From: Betaproteobacteria bacterium
Lineage (GTDB): Bacteria; Pseudomonadota; Gammaproteobacteria; Burkholderiales; Ferrovaceae
Length of the DNA stretch: 24,407 nt
Direction: 5' to 3'
Assembly (NCBI GenBank): GCA_028870615.1
Contig: JAGWPH010000275.1
Coordinates: 1 to 24,407, forward strand
Made by a program: the position numbers and the translations under genes. A model generated the notes under the pieces. The model saw only the letters and a program-made list of their open reading frames with translations. It made no database searches and was not told the DNA's origin. Of this stretch, positions 1 to 7,244 are shown one piece after another. Position 1 is the first letter of the stretch. Each line of letters starts with the position of its first letter.

Positions 1-242
1 CCCTCAGGAGGGCGCACCTTGATGACAATATCGGCACTGCTCCACAACGCCCGGGCATTCGGTGCGATATCCACCCCTACGGCTGCATAGGCTTCGTCAG
101 ACAAGTGCGAGCCGGCGCCTGCACCCGCTTCGAGCGCAACCTTGAAACCCAGCTTCATCAATTGTGTTGCCGTATCCGGAGTAGCGGCAACACGCCGCTC
201 CCCGGAATGCACTTCACGGGGGATCCCGATTATCAATGCCAT
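1..242 (-). CDS. pntA: NAD(P) transhydrogenase subunit alpha, N-terminal part (runs off the left edge)
   Basis: Translating the minus strand from the ATG at 242 gives about 80 residues beginning MALIIGIPREVHSGERRVAA, followed by the alternating Gly/Ala-rich stretch and the end IVIKVRPPE. This is the start of the NAD-binding domain shared by transhydrogenase alpha subunits and alanine dehydrogenases. The IPREVHSGERRVAATP opening is typical of PntA, which couples hydride transfer between NAD(H) and NADP(H) to proton movement at the inner membrane. The rest of the gene, and any pntB, lie outside the window. An alanine dehydrogenase is less likely because that family usually opens with MxIGVPKE and NEYRV. 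The gene lies 59 bases downstream of ampD on the same strand. Confidence 0.85.
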   Translation of the reverse strand, partial: MALIIGIPREVHSGERRVAATPDTATQLMKLGFKVALEAGAGAGSHLSDEAYAAVGVDIAPNARALWSSADIVIKVRPPE

Positions 243-301
243 TTAAATCTCCCTATGGATTGGATCTTTCTGGGGTCTTGATGCCCCGGTAGCCCCGCAT
301 T

Positions 302-880
302 CTATCCTGAGCACGCTTCACTTGGACAGTCAGGAACAAACGGCCGAACCCGGGCCCAATCCAAACAAGGGCCGGGGTCGGTTTTGCGCCCGGGAGCAAT
401 ATCTGAGTGCCCTACGATGGCTTTAATCGGATAAGTTTGGTACAGACTGTTGGCCAACGCGACCAGAATGTCATACTGAGCATCCTCAAAAATCCGGGTG
501 TCGCATCCCTCCAGCTCGATGCCGATAGAAAACGCATTGCACTCAGACCGCCCCCGCCAACTGGATACCCCGGCATGCCAGGCACGCTGCAAACACGGCA
601 CAAACTGGATCAATTCCCCCGTCCTGCGGATCAAAAAATGGGACGAGACCTGAAGGTCACGCAACGCAGCATACGCAGGGTGCGAATCCGGGTCGAGCCG
701 ATTGGTAAACAACCGAATGATGTCCTCTCCGCCAAACTGATCTGGGGGCAGACTGATATTGTGAACCACGAGCAGCACAATGGAGGTGCGCGGCGGGCGC
801 GCATCGCAATTGGCTGACTGGATCTGTCGTGCGCGGCGGACGATGCCTGCGGCATCCACCGGAAATGCCAGGCTTGCCAC
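302..880 (-). CDS. ampD: 1,6-anhydro-N-acetylmuramyl-L-alanine amidase AmpD
   Basis: This is a cytoplasmic zinc amidase that cuts the peptide from anhydromuropeptides during cell-wall recycling; in many bacteria its loss derepresses AmpC beta-lactamase. The 192-residue product has the amidase_2 fold order. It shows VVHNISLPP with zinc ligand H40, SSHFLIRRTGELIQFV around residues 79-94, AWHAG at 100-104, IGIELEG with the catalytic-type E122, and GHSDIAPGRKTDPGP with ligands H158 and D168. All expected catalytic residues are present and the length is normal. The start is a GTG at 880, immediately after the TAG stop of the PP0621-type gene, so the two are almost certainly co-transcribed and translationally coupled. 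No ampE or ampC is visible here. Confidence 0.95.
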   Translation of the reverse strand: MASLAFPVDAAGIVRRARQIQSANCDARPPRTSIVLLVVHNISLPPDQFGGEDIIRLFTNRLDPDSHPAYAALRDLQVSSHFLIRRTGELIQFVPCLQRAWHAGVSSWRGRSECNAFSIGIELEGCDTRIFEDAQYDILVALANSLYQTYPIKAIVGHSDIAPGRKTDPGPCLDWARVRPFVPDCPSEACSG

Positions 881-1111
881 CTACGAACGCCCTGCCTGAC
901 GATGCCCGTCGCTGCAGTAATACACGCTCCCATCGGTAACAGCTTCGGATCGCAACACGTAAACCCCACAGTGCGCACAACGCACCGTATCCTGCGCCCC
1001 CTTATCCCGGGGAGATTGTGGATTTTGGGTGCCATTCAGACGGCGCAATGCCGGCAGCGCATATTTGAAGGCCAGCCAGATCGCTATTCCCCAGAGCAGA
1101 AGTTTTATCAT
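881..1111 (-). CDS. PP0621 family small zinc-ribbon membrane protein
   Basis: This 76-residue protein starts with a hydrophobic segment (residues 2-22, probably one membrane anchor). A polar linker follows, then a small cysteine/histidine cluster: CAHCGVY near residues 45-51 and YYCSDGH near 65-71. The spacing C-x2-C ... C-x2-H suggests a zinc ribbon facing the cytoplasm. This arrangement matches the PP0621 family, which in betaproteobacteria is commonly found just ahead of ampD. Its role is unknown. The stop codon abuts the ampD GTG start with no gap. The ATG at 1111 lies close to the divergent transporter gene. Confidence 0.85.
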   Translation of the reverse strand: MIKLLLWGIAIWLAFKYALPALRRLNGTQNPQSPRDKGAQDTVRCAHCGVYVLRSEAVTDGSVYYCSDGHRQAGRS

Positions 1112-1191
1112 CCCGACAATTTACCATGACCCCAGCCCATGATGGAATCGGTGATAGACTCACGGGTTCTTCTTCATGTTTCCTGCTTTTC

Positions 1192-2109
1192 ATGCCCCAG
1201 ATATCCTCAGATCGTCCCAGATGGAAAGGTTTTTTGGCAGCAGGCACCGTTATCGTCTGCTGGACCGGGTTCAACATCGTGTCGCGCCTCGGCGGTAAAA
1301 GTGTCCTGACACCTTTTGATATTGCTGCCCTGCGCTTTGCCGTTTCCGCCTTCTTCATGCTTCCGGTATTCATTGCAGTCAAAAACACCCTGCCCTGGCC
1401 GCGATTGATTGCACTGGCTTCTGCAGGAGGCGTGTTTTATGCGCTTCTGGCCTATGGCGGCTTCGCTTACGCACCGGCAGCCCACGCCGGTATCGTCATT
1501 AATGGTGGCGTACCCCTGGCCACGGCCGGCCTTGCCTGGCTGTGGCTAAAAGATCGCCCTGCACCGCGTTCCTTGTGGGCGCTGGCCATTGCCGCAACGG
1601 GTGTCGTGATCATTGGGATCAGAAGCCTTGGCGCACCCCATCCTGACAATCCGCTGGAATGGCTGGGCGATCTCTGTTTTGCCGGAGCCGCAATCTTATG
1701 GGCTTGTTATGGTTTGATGGTGCGACTGTGGCACGTCCGCCCCATTGATGCGGTGAGTGGGATCGCAGTGGCCTCGGCAACCCTCTATCTGCCCATCTAT
1801 ATCCTGTTTTTACCCAAGGGGATTTTCAATGCGCCCCTGAGTGACATTGTGCTGCAGGGGGTTTATCAAGGTATGGTGGCGGCCCTGATTGCTGCATTCA
1901 GTTATGCCTACGCGACGTTGTCTTTGGGTAGCGGAGCAGCCTCCCTGACGCTCGCCATCGTTCCGGCCACTTCAGCGTTACTGGCAGTTCCCCTGCTGGG
2001 TGAAGCTTTCGGCGGCGTGACTGTGGTCGGGGTGGTCCTGGTGACAGTTGGCGCCACCTTCGGAGCGCTCATCAAAAAACCAGCACCAAATCTCAGGGCG
2101 CCGTCCTGA
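1192..2109 (+). CDS. DMT superfamily (EamA) permease
   Basis: This is an inner-membrane transporter of the drug/metabolite family with about ten hydrophobic segments in two EamA repeats. The first repeat starts at WKGFLAAGTVIVCWTGFN and the second after EWLGDLCFAGAAILWACYG. The loop PLATAGLAWLWLKDRP and the final PLLGEAFGGVTVVGVVLV are typical. The substrate cannot be told; family members export amino acids, metabolites or drugs. The frame is open from an ATG at 1126. I prefer the ATG at 1192 (305 residues) because the longer form would leave only 14 bases between it and the divergent gene, and its extra residues look unlike the family. Neither start has a good ribosome binding site. The 3' end overlaps the end of the convergent ATPase gene by 17 bases. 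Confidence 0.85.
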   Translation: MPQISSDRPRWKGFLAAGTVIVCWTGFNIVSRLGGKSVLTPFDIAALRFAVSAFFMLPVFIAVKNTLPWPRLIALASAGGVFYALLAYGGFAYAPAAHAGIVINGGVPLATAGLAWLWLKDRPAPRSLWALAIAATGVVIIGIRSLGAPHPDNPLEWLGDLCFAGAAILWACYGLMVRLWHVRPIDAVSGIAVASATLYLPIYILFLPKGIFNAPLSDIVLQGVYQGMVAALIAAFSYAYATLSLGSGAASLTLAIVPATSALLAVPLLGEAFGGVTVVGVVLVTVGATFGALIKKPAPNLRAPS

Positions 2110-4618
2110 CCTGCCTGTTCAGGCGCTTCACCCCTTCCAGCAGGATCAGGGTCGATGCCCCCACACCGAAGGCACTCAACCACTGCGCCAAAGACAGCGA
2201 CTTGAAGGCAAAGACTTGAGTCAAGGGCGGCAGCGTCGTCACCAGAATCAATCCTGCCACTGACAATACCAGGACCCAGACCCCCGCCGCTGGAAGCCCG
2301 CTAAAAAGATGCGTCATGCCGGATCTTGGAGACCGGGAAGCCAGGATCAATGCGCCGTTTGCCCCAATCAATGAAATGAAAGTCATGGTCCGCGCAGCGT
2401 CAGGCGCCATGCCATGGGCGATGACCCATAAGTATTGGGCACTGGTGATGCCTGTGGCTATCAAACCCAGTGCCAAACTGGTCATCAGCTGTCGGGTCGA
2501 AATCAGCGGCTCCGCCGAAGAACGGGGCGCGCCGTCCATGAACTGTACATCAGCCTGTTCGGCTTCGAATACGATGGAACAGGCAGGGTCAATCACGAGT
2601 TCGAGGAAAGCAATATGCACAGGGGTCAGCACCAAAGGGAGCCCCACGAGCAATGGCAGCATGCTCAGCCCGATGGTGGGCACGTGAACTGCAATGGTGT
2701 AGATCAGAGCCTGGCGCAAATTGGCATAGATGCGTCGCCCCAATCCGATGGCCGTGACAATGGCCACAAAATCATCCTCCAACAACACCAGGGCGGCCGC
2801 TTCACGCGCCACGTCGGTCCCGCGTTTGCCCATGGCAATGCCGATATGGGCAGCCTTGAGCGCCGGGGCATCATTGACGCCATCCCCGGTCATGGCCACG
2901 ATTTCGCCTTGCGCCTTGAGAGCCTCCACCAAAGCCAGTTTCTGCGTCGGCGTCACCCGGGCAAATACGCTGGCTTGTTTCAGATGCAATGCCACCTCAG
3001 CTTCCGTCCAGCCGGCCAGTTCTGCTCCGGTAATCACCCATCTATGATCAATTCCAGCACTCGCGGCGATCGCACGTGCCGTTCTGGGGTGGTCTCCTGT
3101 GATCATGACAACCCGAATCCCGGCCCGACGGCATTGCGCCACGGCCAGCGGAACCTCGGGCCGGAGGGGATCAGACAGACCGACGAGCCCCACCCACTGA
3201 AAATCAAAATCATGCTGAATCTCGGGCCACTGTTGTCCTCGGTGAATTGCCCGCGCCACACCGAGTACGCGTAATCCCTGATCCGCCATCCGTTCGGCAT
3301 GGCGCGCCATTTCCCGGCGCATCAAATCGGGCAGATGGCATAAATCCGCTATGGCCTCTGGGGCGCCTTTGGCTGCCACTATCGGATGCTGGCCCTCCTG
3401 CGTGCGCCACAGATGTGACATGGCGGGCAATTCCGGAGAAAGCTCATATTCATGAACCAATTCCCAATCGGGGTGAAGATGCTCGGTATTGGCGAGATAG
3501 TCTCGAGCAAAAAGATGGAACGCGCGCTCCATGGGATCATGGGGTTCAATTTCACTCGCAAGCACCGCATATTCCAATAGTGCGTGGTAGGTTTCCGGCA
3601 AGGCATCCCGATCCAACCCGGCCACCTCCAGCATTTGGCCTTCCACACACAGAGCCGTCAGTGCCATGCGATTTTGGGTCAGGGTGCCCGTCTTATCCAC
3701 ACAGAGCACTGTGGCCTGACCCAGCGTTTCGATGGCATTGAGCCGCCGCGTCAGCACTTGATGGCGCGAAATCCGGCGCGCCCCCAAAGCCAGAAAAACG
3801 ATCAGGATCACGGGAAACTCCTGGGGCAAAATCGCCATGGCCAGGGTGATGCCCGCCAGTAGCCCCTCTTGCCATCCCCCGCGCAAAACCAGATAGAGCG
3901 CAGACAACATCAGACATAACCCGAAGCCCAACCACGCCAGGCGCCGCGTCAGTCGCCCCATTTCCCGTTGCAGGGGGGACGACTCCAGTGTCACGTTCAT
4001 GAGCGACCGGCCGATCCGTCCCATACGGCTGTGTACGCCGATTGCGGTCACCCGCATCAAACCCTGTCCACGAACCAGCAACGTGCCGGCAAAAACTTCG
4101 TCATTCTTGTCCGGCAGCGCCTGGCCGATGATCCGGGGAACCTTGGAAACGGGAACCGATTCTCCGGTGAGCAAAGACTCGTCAGCGGCCAGATCATGCG
4201 CCTGCAACACCACCCCGTCTGCGGGGATGCGATCCCCCTCGACCAGGACCAGGATGTCTCCCCGAACCACATCGCGCCCCGCAATGCGAACAGGCTCGCC
4301 GTCGCGTATGGCCAGCGCTCGCGGACTGGAGAGATCACGTAACGTGTCCAGAGTGCGTTCGGTGCGTCGTTCCTGAACAATGGTCACGAACATGATGATG
4401 ACGACAAAACCCAGCAGCGTCAGCGCATCATGGGGATTCCCCATCACAAGATAAATGGATCCCGCTCCCAACAACAACAGAAACATGGGTTCACGCAGTA
4501 CTTCCAGCGCGATGGCGAACAGGGTGCGATGCGCGTCCTGAGGAAGCGCATTGGGGCCGTCACTGGCCTGCAGGGTACTTACGGTGTGGGCGTCAAGACC
4601 TCTGAAATCATCGTTCAT
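2093..4618 (-). CDS. P-type cation-transporting ATPase (P2/Ca2+-ATPase-like)
   Basis: This is a complete 841-residue ATP-driven cation pump of the inner membrane. Numbered from the ATG at 4618, it shows the actuator motif TGESVPVSK (151-159), the M4 motif PQEFP (265-269), the phosphorylation site DKTGTLT with D308, nucleotide-binding KGAPE (417-421), TGDH (507-510), and the hinge TGDGVNDAPALK (577-588). M6 holds ELVIDP (673-678), and four C-terminal membrane segments follow. There is no N-terminal CxxC metal-binding domain, which argues against a copper or zinc/cadmium P1B pump. The overall plan resembles Ca2+/Mg2+-type P2 pumps, but the ion is uncertain. The start overlaps the thioredoxin-like gene by 11 bases, suggesting coupling. 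An ATG at 4627 is possible, and the frame stays open to 4876, but that extension would cover the upstream gene. Confidence 0.92.
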   Translation of the reverse strand: MNDDFRGLDAHTVSTLQASDGPNALPQDAHRTLFAIALEVLREPMFLLLLGAGSIYLVMGNPHDALTLLGFVVIIMFVTIVQERRTERTLDTLRDLSSPRALAIRDGEPVRIAGRDVVRGDILVLVEGDRIPADGVVLQAHDLAADESLLTGESVPVSKVPRIIGQALPDKNDEVFAGTLLVRGQGLMRVTAIGVHSRMGRIGRSLMNVTLESSPLQREMGRLTRRLAWLGFGLCLMLSALYLVLRGGWQEGLLAGITLAMAILPQEFPVILIVFLALGARRISRHQVLTRRLNAIETLGQATVLCVDKTGTLTQNRMALTALCVEGQMLEVAGLDRDALPETYHALLEYAVLASEIEPHDPMERAFHLFARDYLANTEHLHPDWELVHEYELSPELPAMSHLWRTQEGQHPIVAAKGAPEAIADLCHLPDLMRREMARHAERMADQGLRVLGVARAIHRGQQWPEIQHDFDFQWVGLVGLSDPLRPEVPLAVAQCRRAGIRVVMITGDHPRTARAIAASAGIDHRWVITGAELAGWTEAEVALHLKQASVFARVTPTQKLALVEALKAQGEIVAMTGDGVNDAPALKAAHIGIAMGKRGTDVAREAAALVLLEDDFVAIVTAIGLGRRIYANLRQALIYTIAVHVPTIGLSMLPLLVGLPLVLTPVHIAFLELVIDPACSIVFEAEQADVQFMDGAPRSSAEPLISTRQLMTSLALGLIATGITSAQYLWVIAHGMAPDAARTMTFISLIGANGALILASRSPRSGMTHLFSGLPAAGVWVLVLSVAGLILVTTLPPLTQVFAFKSLSLAQWLSAFGVGASTLILLEGVKRLNRQVRTAP

Positions 4619-4940
4619 CTCGTCCATTGATCTGAGTAAGGGCCTGGGCGATTTCATGTTGATCCGTGGGTCGCACCAGCCGCACTGTCTCCTGGCCACG
4701 GTTGAGAAAAACAAATGTCGGCCAGAGTTTAACCCGGAAGGAACGGCCCAGAGGGCGCCCGCGACCGTCTTCAACCCTGATAAGGCGCACGCGCGAATGA
4801 TGGGCCAACTCTGCCGCAAGCAAGGGCTGGGCAGCGCGGCAATAGGAACACCAGGGGGCACCAAACTCCAGGACAACCGGACCTTCTAACGCTTCAATCT
4901 CCGCCGGCGTGGGCCCAGGATCTTCATATCCCTGATTCAT
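4608..4940 (-). CDS. Thioredoxin-like protein with CSYC active site
   Basis: This single-domain thioredoxin-fold protein is about 110 residues long. It has LEFGAPWCSYCRAAQP, giving a redox C31-x-x-C34 pair, and the expected cis-proline in KLWPTFVF (P74). The usual GP dipeptide between the cysteines is replaced by SY, so redox potential and partners may differ from standard TrxA. No signal peptide is seen, so it is probably cytoplasmic. I chose the ATG at 4940 because a GGGGGTG stretch lies just upstream. An ATG at 4979 would add 13 residues and overlap the preceding lipoprotein gene. It sits between an EexN-like lipoprotein and a P-type ATPase in an apparent operon; a link to the pump is only inferred from position. 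Confidence 0.85.
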   Translation of the reverse strand: MNQGYEDPGPTPAEIEALEGPVVLEFGAPWCSYCRAAQPLLAAELAHHSRVRLIRVEDGRGRPLGRSFRVKLWPTFVFLNRGQETVRLVRPTDQHEIAQALTQINGRDER

Positions 4941-4965
4941 GTCACCCCCAGGGTGTGCGAGAACG

Positions 4966-5154
4966 TTACTTTCGCTCAATCATGAACTTGGCCTTTGCAG
5001 CCTCGTTACAATTGAAGGTGTTTTTGCCCGCCCGCTGGCACTCTGCCAAATCAGCCGCAAGTTCAGCCGGATGGCTTATGTAATAATCCTGTGTCTTGGT
5101 TTGTTCGCATGACCACAAAACCAGTGCGCTGAGTGCAACAAAAGCGTATTTCAT
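4966..5154 (-). CDS. EexN-like small lipoprotein
   Basis: This 62-residue protein has a short lipoprotein signal (MKYAFVALSALVLWSC), so C16 would be lipid-modified. The mature part carries YYISHPAELAADLAECQ and a second cysteine in NTFNCNEAA. The pattern of YY..HP.EL...L..C followed about ten residues on by NC matches the EexN family, named after an entry-exclusion lipoprotein of conjugative plasmids. Many chromosomal members have no known role, and nothing else conjugative is visible here. The ATG at 5154 is preceded by CAGGAG at good spacing. An in-frame start at 5205 would spoil the signal peptide. It appears to be the first gene of the lipoprotein / thioredoxin-like / ATPase set. Confidence 0.8.
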   Translation of the reverse strand: MKYAFVALSALVLWSCEQTKTQDYYISHPAELAADLAECQRAGKNTFNCNEAAKAKFMIERK

Positions 5155-5176
5155 GAACGATTGCTCCTGTTTGATG

Positions 5177-5205
5177 ACTGTAAAGAATACATCATTCCTG
5201 GACAA
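5177..5205 (-). promoter_or_regulatory. Possible sigma70 promoter for the lipoprotein-ATPase operon
   Basis: On the minus strand TTGTCC, a 17-base spacer and TACAGT lie about 20-50 bases ahead of the EexN-like start. Each hexamer matches the consensus at four of six positions. The gap between yaeQ and this gene is only 82 bases, so a promoter would have to fall here. This is a pattern match only. Confidence 0.3.
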
Positions 5206-5236
5206 ATCAAACGGGTGTTACGGCATTGGCAGCCCG

Positions 5237-5782
5237 CTAGGCAGGAGCCTGCAGCACATCAAAGGGAACCTGGATCCTTTCAGTATCGCTGCTCAACCAA
5301 ACGACGCCATCCTCAATCGTACAACCGAGTTGCATGTTGCGTTGCGCCAGTCTGGCCAGTGCCTGCGTCGTGGCCGGCGGCAAGTTAATGACAGTCAGAT
5401 TTTTCAGTCGCGCCAGCTTGGGGCTGATGGTGTTCCACCACAGGGTGGCACCGCGACCGCCATAGGCGTAGATTGCCACTTGTTTGGAACGACCACTGGC
5501 TTTGAGGATGCATTTCTCATCAGGCAAGCCAACGTCGATCCACTGCTCGATCGCGCCGGTTAAATCTTTTTGCCAGGCATCAGGCTCGTCTGCCTCGGAA
5601 AGGCCTCGTGCAAACGCCAAATGTTCGTGCGCGTGCCGAGCAAACGCCAACAGACGGACCATCATGCGTTCATCGGTCTCCGAAGGATGGCGCGCAATGG
5701 TCAGCGCGTGACTGCCATAATAGTGCCGATCCATATCTGCAATTTGCAGACTGGCTTTAAAGATGGTTGCTCTGAGTGCCAC
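5237..5782 (-). CDS. yaeQ: YaeQ family protein
   Basis: The 181-residue product shows the family landmarks in order: ALRATIFKASLQIADMDRHY at the N-terminus, TIARHPSETDERMMVRLLAF, AFARGLSEADEPDAWQKDLT, IEQWIDVGLPDEK, VAIYAYGG, and a C-terminal LQCT-like segment. YaeQ has a restriction-endonuclease-like (PD-(D/E)xK-type) fold in known structures, but its cellular role is not settled. I place the start at the GTG at 5782 (VALRATIFK), because the extra 18 residues available upstream are unlike the family and lie inside the preceding gene. It overlaps the end of the MFS transporter gene by 26 bases, so the two are probably co-transcribed. Confidence 0.9.
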   Translation of the reverse strand: MALRATIFKASLQIADMDRHYYGSHALTIARHPSETDERMMVRLLAFARHAHEHLAFARGLSEADEPDAWQKDLTGAIEQWIDVGLPDEKCILKASGRSKQVAIYAYGGRGATLWWNTISPKLARLKNLTVINLPPATTQALARLAQRNMQLGCTIEDGVVWLSSDTERIQVPFDVLQAPA

Positions 5783-7121
5783 GGGCTTTAGCGTGTGCCA
5801 GCTGTTCCAGGCTCTGCCTGCCGGACTCCACACCAAACCTGAGCACCACGACCACCAGTGTGACCAATAACCCTATCATCAGTGTCAGGACGCCGCGAAT
5901 GCCGAAGTTGGTAAACAGCCAGACTACCAGAAAAGGAGTCCCGATAGTGGCGCCGCGGCCGAAGGTATTGCAAATGCCCGAGGCACGCAATCGCACTTCA
6001 GTCGGAAAGAGCTCCGGAATATAAATCGCAAACAACAACGCCACTAACACGTAAATCGGCACAGTCAACGCAAAACCGATCAGCGGCAACAAGACAGGAT
6101 CGCTGACGAATGGGTAGATAAATCCGAATACAATGGCAAGCGATGACGAAATGGCAATGGTCGGCTTGCGCCCCCATCGATCAGACGTCAGCGCCCCTAT
6201 GGTTGCGCCGATTGGCGCGCCGATCGACATGAGCATGGAATACTGGAAGGATGTCGCGATAGTCAAACCTTGCTTTACGAAGAAGGTCGGAAGCCAGGTG
6301 ATGAACCCGTACAGTAACGTATTGATCACAATGAGAGCGACGGAGCCGACAAACATGCGCGGTAGCAGTGCCGGACCCCACAGGCTGGCCAGGTTGCGCG
6401 AAGGAGTGGAAACCGGAAGCGGGGCCGGTGCGGGAAGGGGCCGGCCTCGGGATGCTTCGGCTTCAATTTTTTGCATCAGGGCCTCGGCTTCATCCATGCG
6501 CCCGACCGATTCCAGCCAGCGCGGTGATTCCGGTAGTGATTTACGCAGATACCATACCACCGCCCCTCCAATACCCCCCAGAATAAACATGGCGCGCCAG
6601 GTGAAGGCCGGGATGACGAACGTGCCGGTCAATGCAGCGACCGGCAATCCGGTCACCACGAAAACTGCCATTCCCCCCAGCCATTTGCCGCGCACCCGCG
6701 CCGGAACAAATTCAGTCAAGGTTGAGTAACCGACAACATTCTCCGCACCCAGCCCAATGCCCATGACAAGCCGCAGCAGGATCAGCACGGTCATATTCGG
6801 TGCGAACGCAGCAAGAATCGAGGCTCCCCCAAACACCAGCAGGTTGAATTGATAGGTGAAGCGCCGGCCAAACCGGTCCCCCAGAAAACCCGTCATGAAC
6901 GAGCCCAGCATCATGCCCACAAACGTGGCGGAAACGAACATCGCATTTTCCGGTAGCGTTGAAAACCCGCTGTGCAATGTCGAACCCAACACGGTTGCGG
7001 CAATGTAGATGTCGAAGCCGTCGAAGAACATGCCAATTCCGATCAGCATCATGACCCGGCGATGGAACGACGATATGGGCAATCGATCGAGCCGTGACCC
7101 TACGTTGACAGTGGCGCTCAT
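5757..7121 (-). CDS. MFS transporter, NiaP-like / aromatic-acid-like branch
   Basis: This is a 454-residue, 12-segment major facilitator permease. Visible motifs are RLPISSFHRR and GMFFDGFDIY in segment 1, GFLGDRFGRRF in the 2-3 loop, RLVMGIGLGAE in segment 4, PESPRWLE after segment 6, and SDRWGRKP in the 8-9 loop. The opening RLDRLPISSFHRR and PESPRWL place it near the sugar-porter-like proteins that include niacin transporter NiaP and aromatic-acid carriers; the substrate is not proven. The start at 7121 is preceded by GAGGAGA at ideal spacing, so a longer start at 7148 is rejected. It is divergent from an aldehyde dehydrogenase-hydrolase operon, so it may import a precursor for those enzymes. 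Confidence 0.9.
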   Translation of the reverse strand: MSATVNVGSRLDRLPISSFHRRVMMLIGIGMFFDGFDIYIAATVLGSTLHSGFSTLPENAMFVSATFVGMMLGSFMTGFLGDRFGRRFTYQFNLLVFGGASILAAFAPNMTVLILLRLVMGIGLGAENVVGYSTLTEFVPARVRGKWLGGMAVFVVTGLPVAALTGTFVIPAFTWRAMFILGGIGGAVVWYLRKSLPESPRWLESVGRMDEAEALMQKIEAEASRGRPLPAPAPLPVSTPSRNLASLWGPALLPRMFVGSVALIVINTLLYGFITWLPTFFVKQGLTIATSFQYSMLMSIGAPIGATIGALTSDRWGRKPTIAISSSLAIVFGFIYPFVSDPVLLPLIGFALTVPIYVLVALLFAIYIPELFPTEVRLRASGICNTFGRGATIGTPFLVVWLFTNFGIRGVLTLMIGLLVTLVVVVLRFGVESGRQSLEQLAHAKARGTQSNHL

Positions 7122-7244
7122 TTTTTCTCCTCGAGGGAAAAGCATCAATATTTATTTTTTGTGGATTGATGATATAGCATAGAATGTTCTGTTCACGCAG
7201 GGTTATTGCAAGTTGGTGTCTTAAGTATTTGAAGAGGATTCGTC
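7122..7244. promoter_or_regulatory. AT-rich divergent promoter region between MFS and aldehyde dehydrogenase
   Basis: These 123 bases lie between two divergent starts and must hold both promoters. They are richer in A and T than the flanking genes (for example 7146-7160 and 7166-7184). A short dyad, AGAA-TG-TTCT, occurs at 7181-7190. No hexamer pair stands out enough to assign. A plus-strand ribosome site GAGGAT precedes the dehydrogenase ATG. No regulator gene is present next to it. Confidence 0.4.

Noticed and set aside
4628..4876. N-terminal extension of the P-type ATPase frame
   Set aside because: The extra residues overlap most of the thioredoxin-like gene, which has a clear active site, and they do not resemble pump N-termini.
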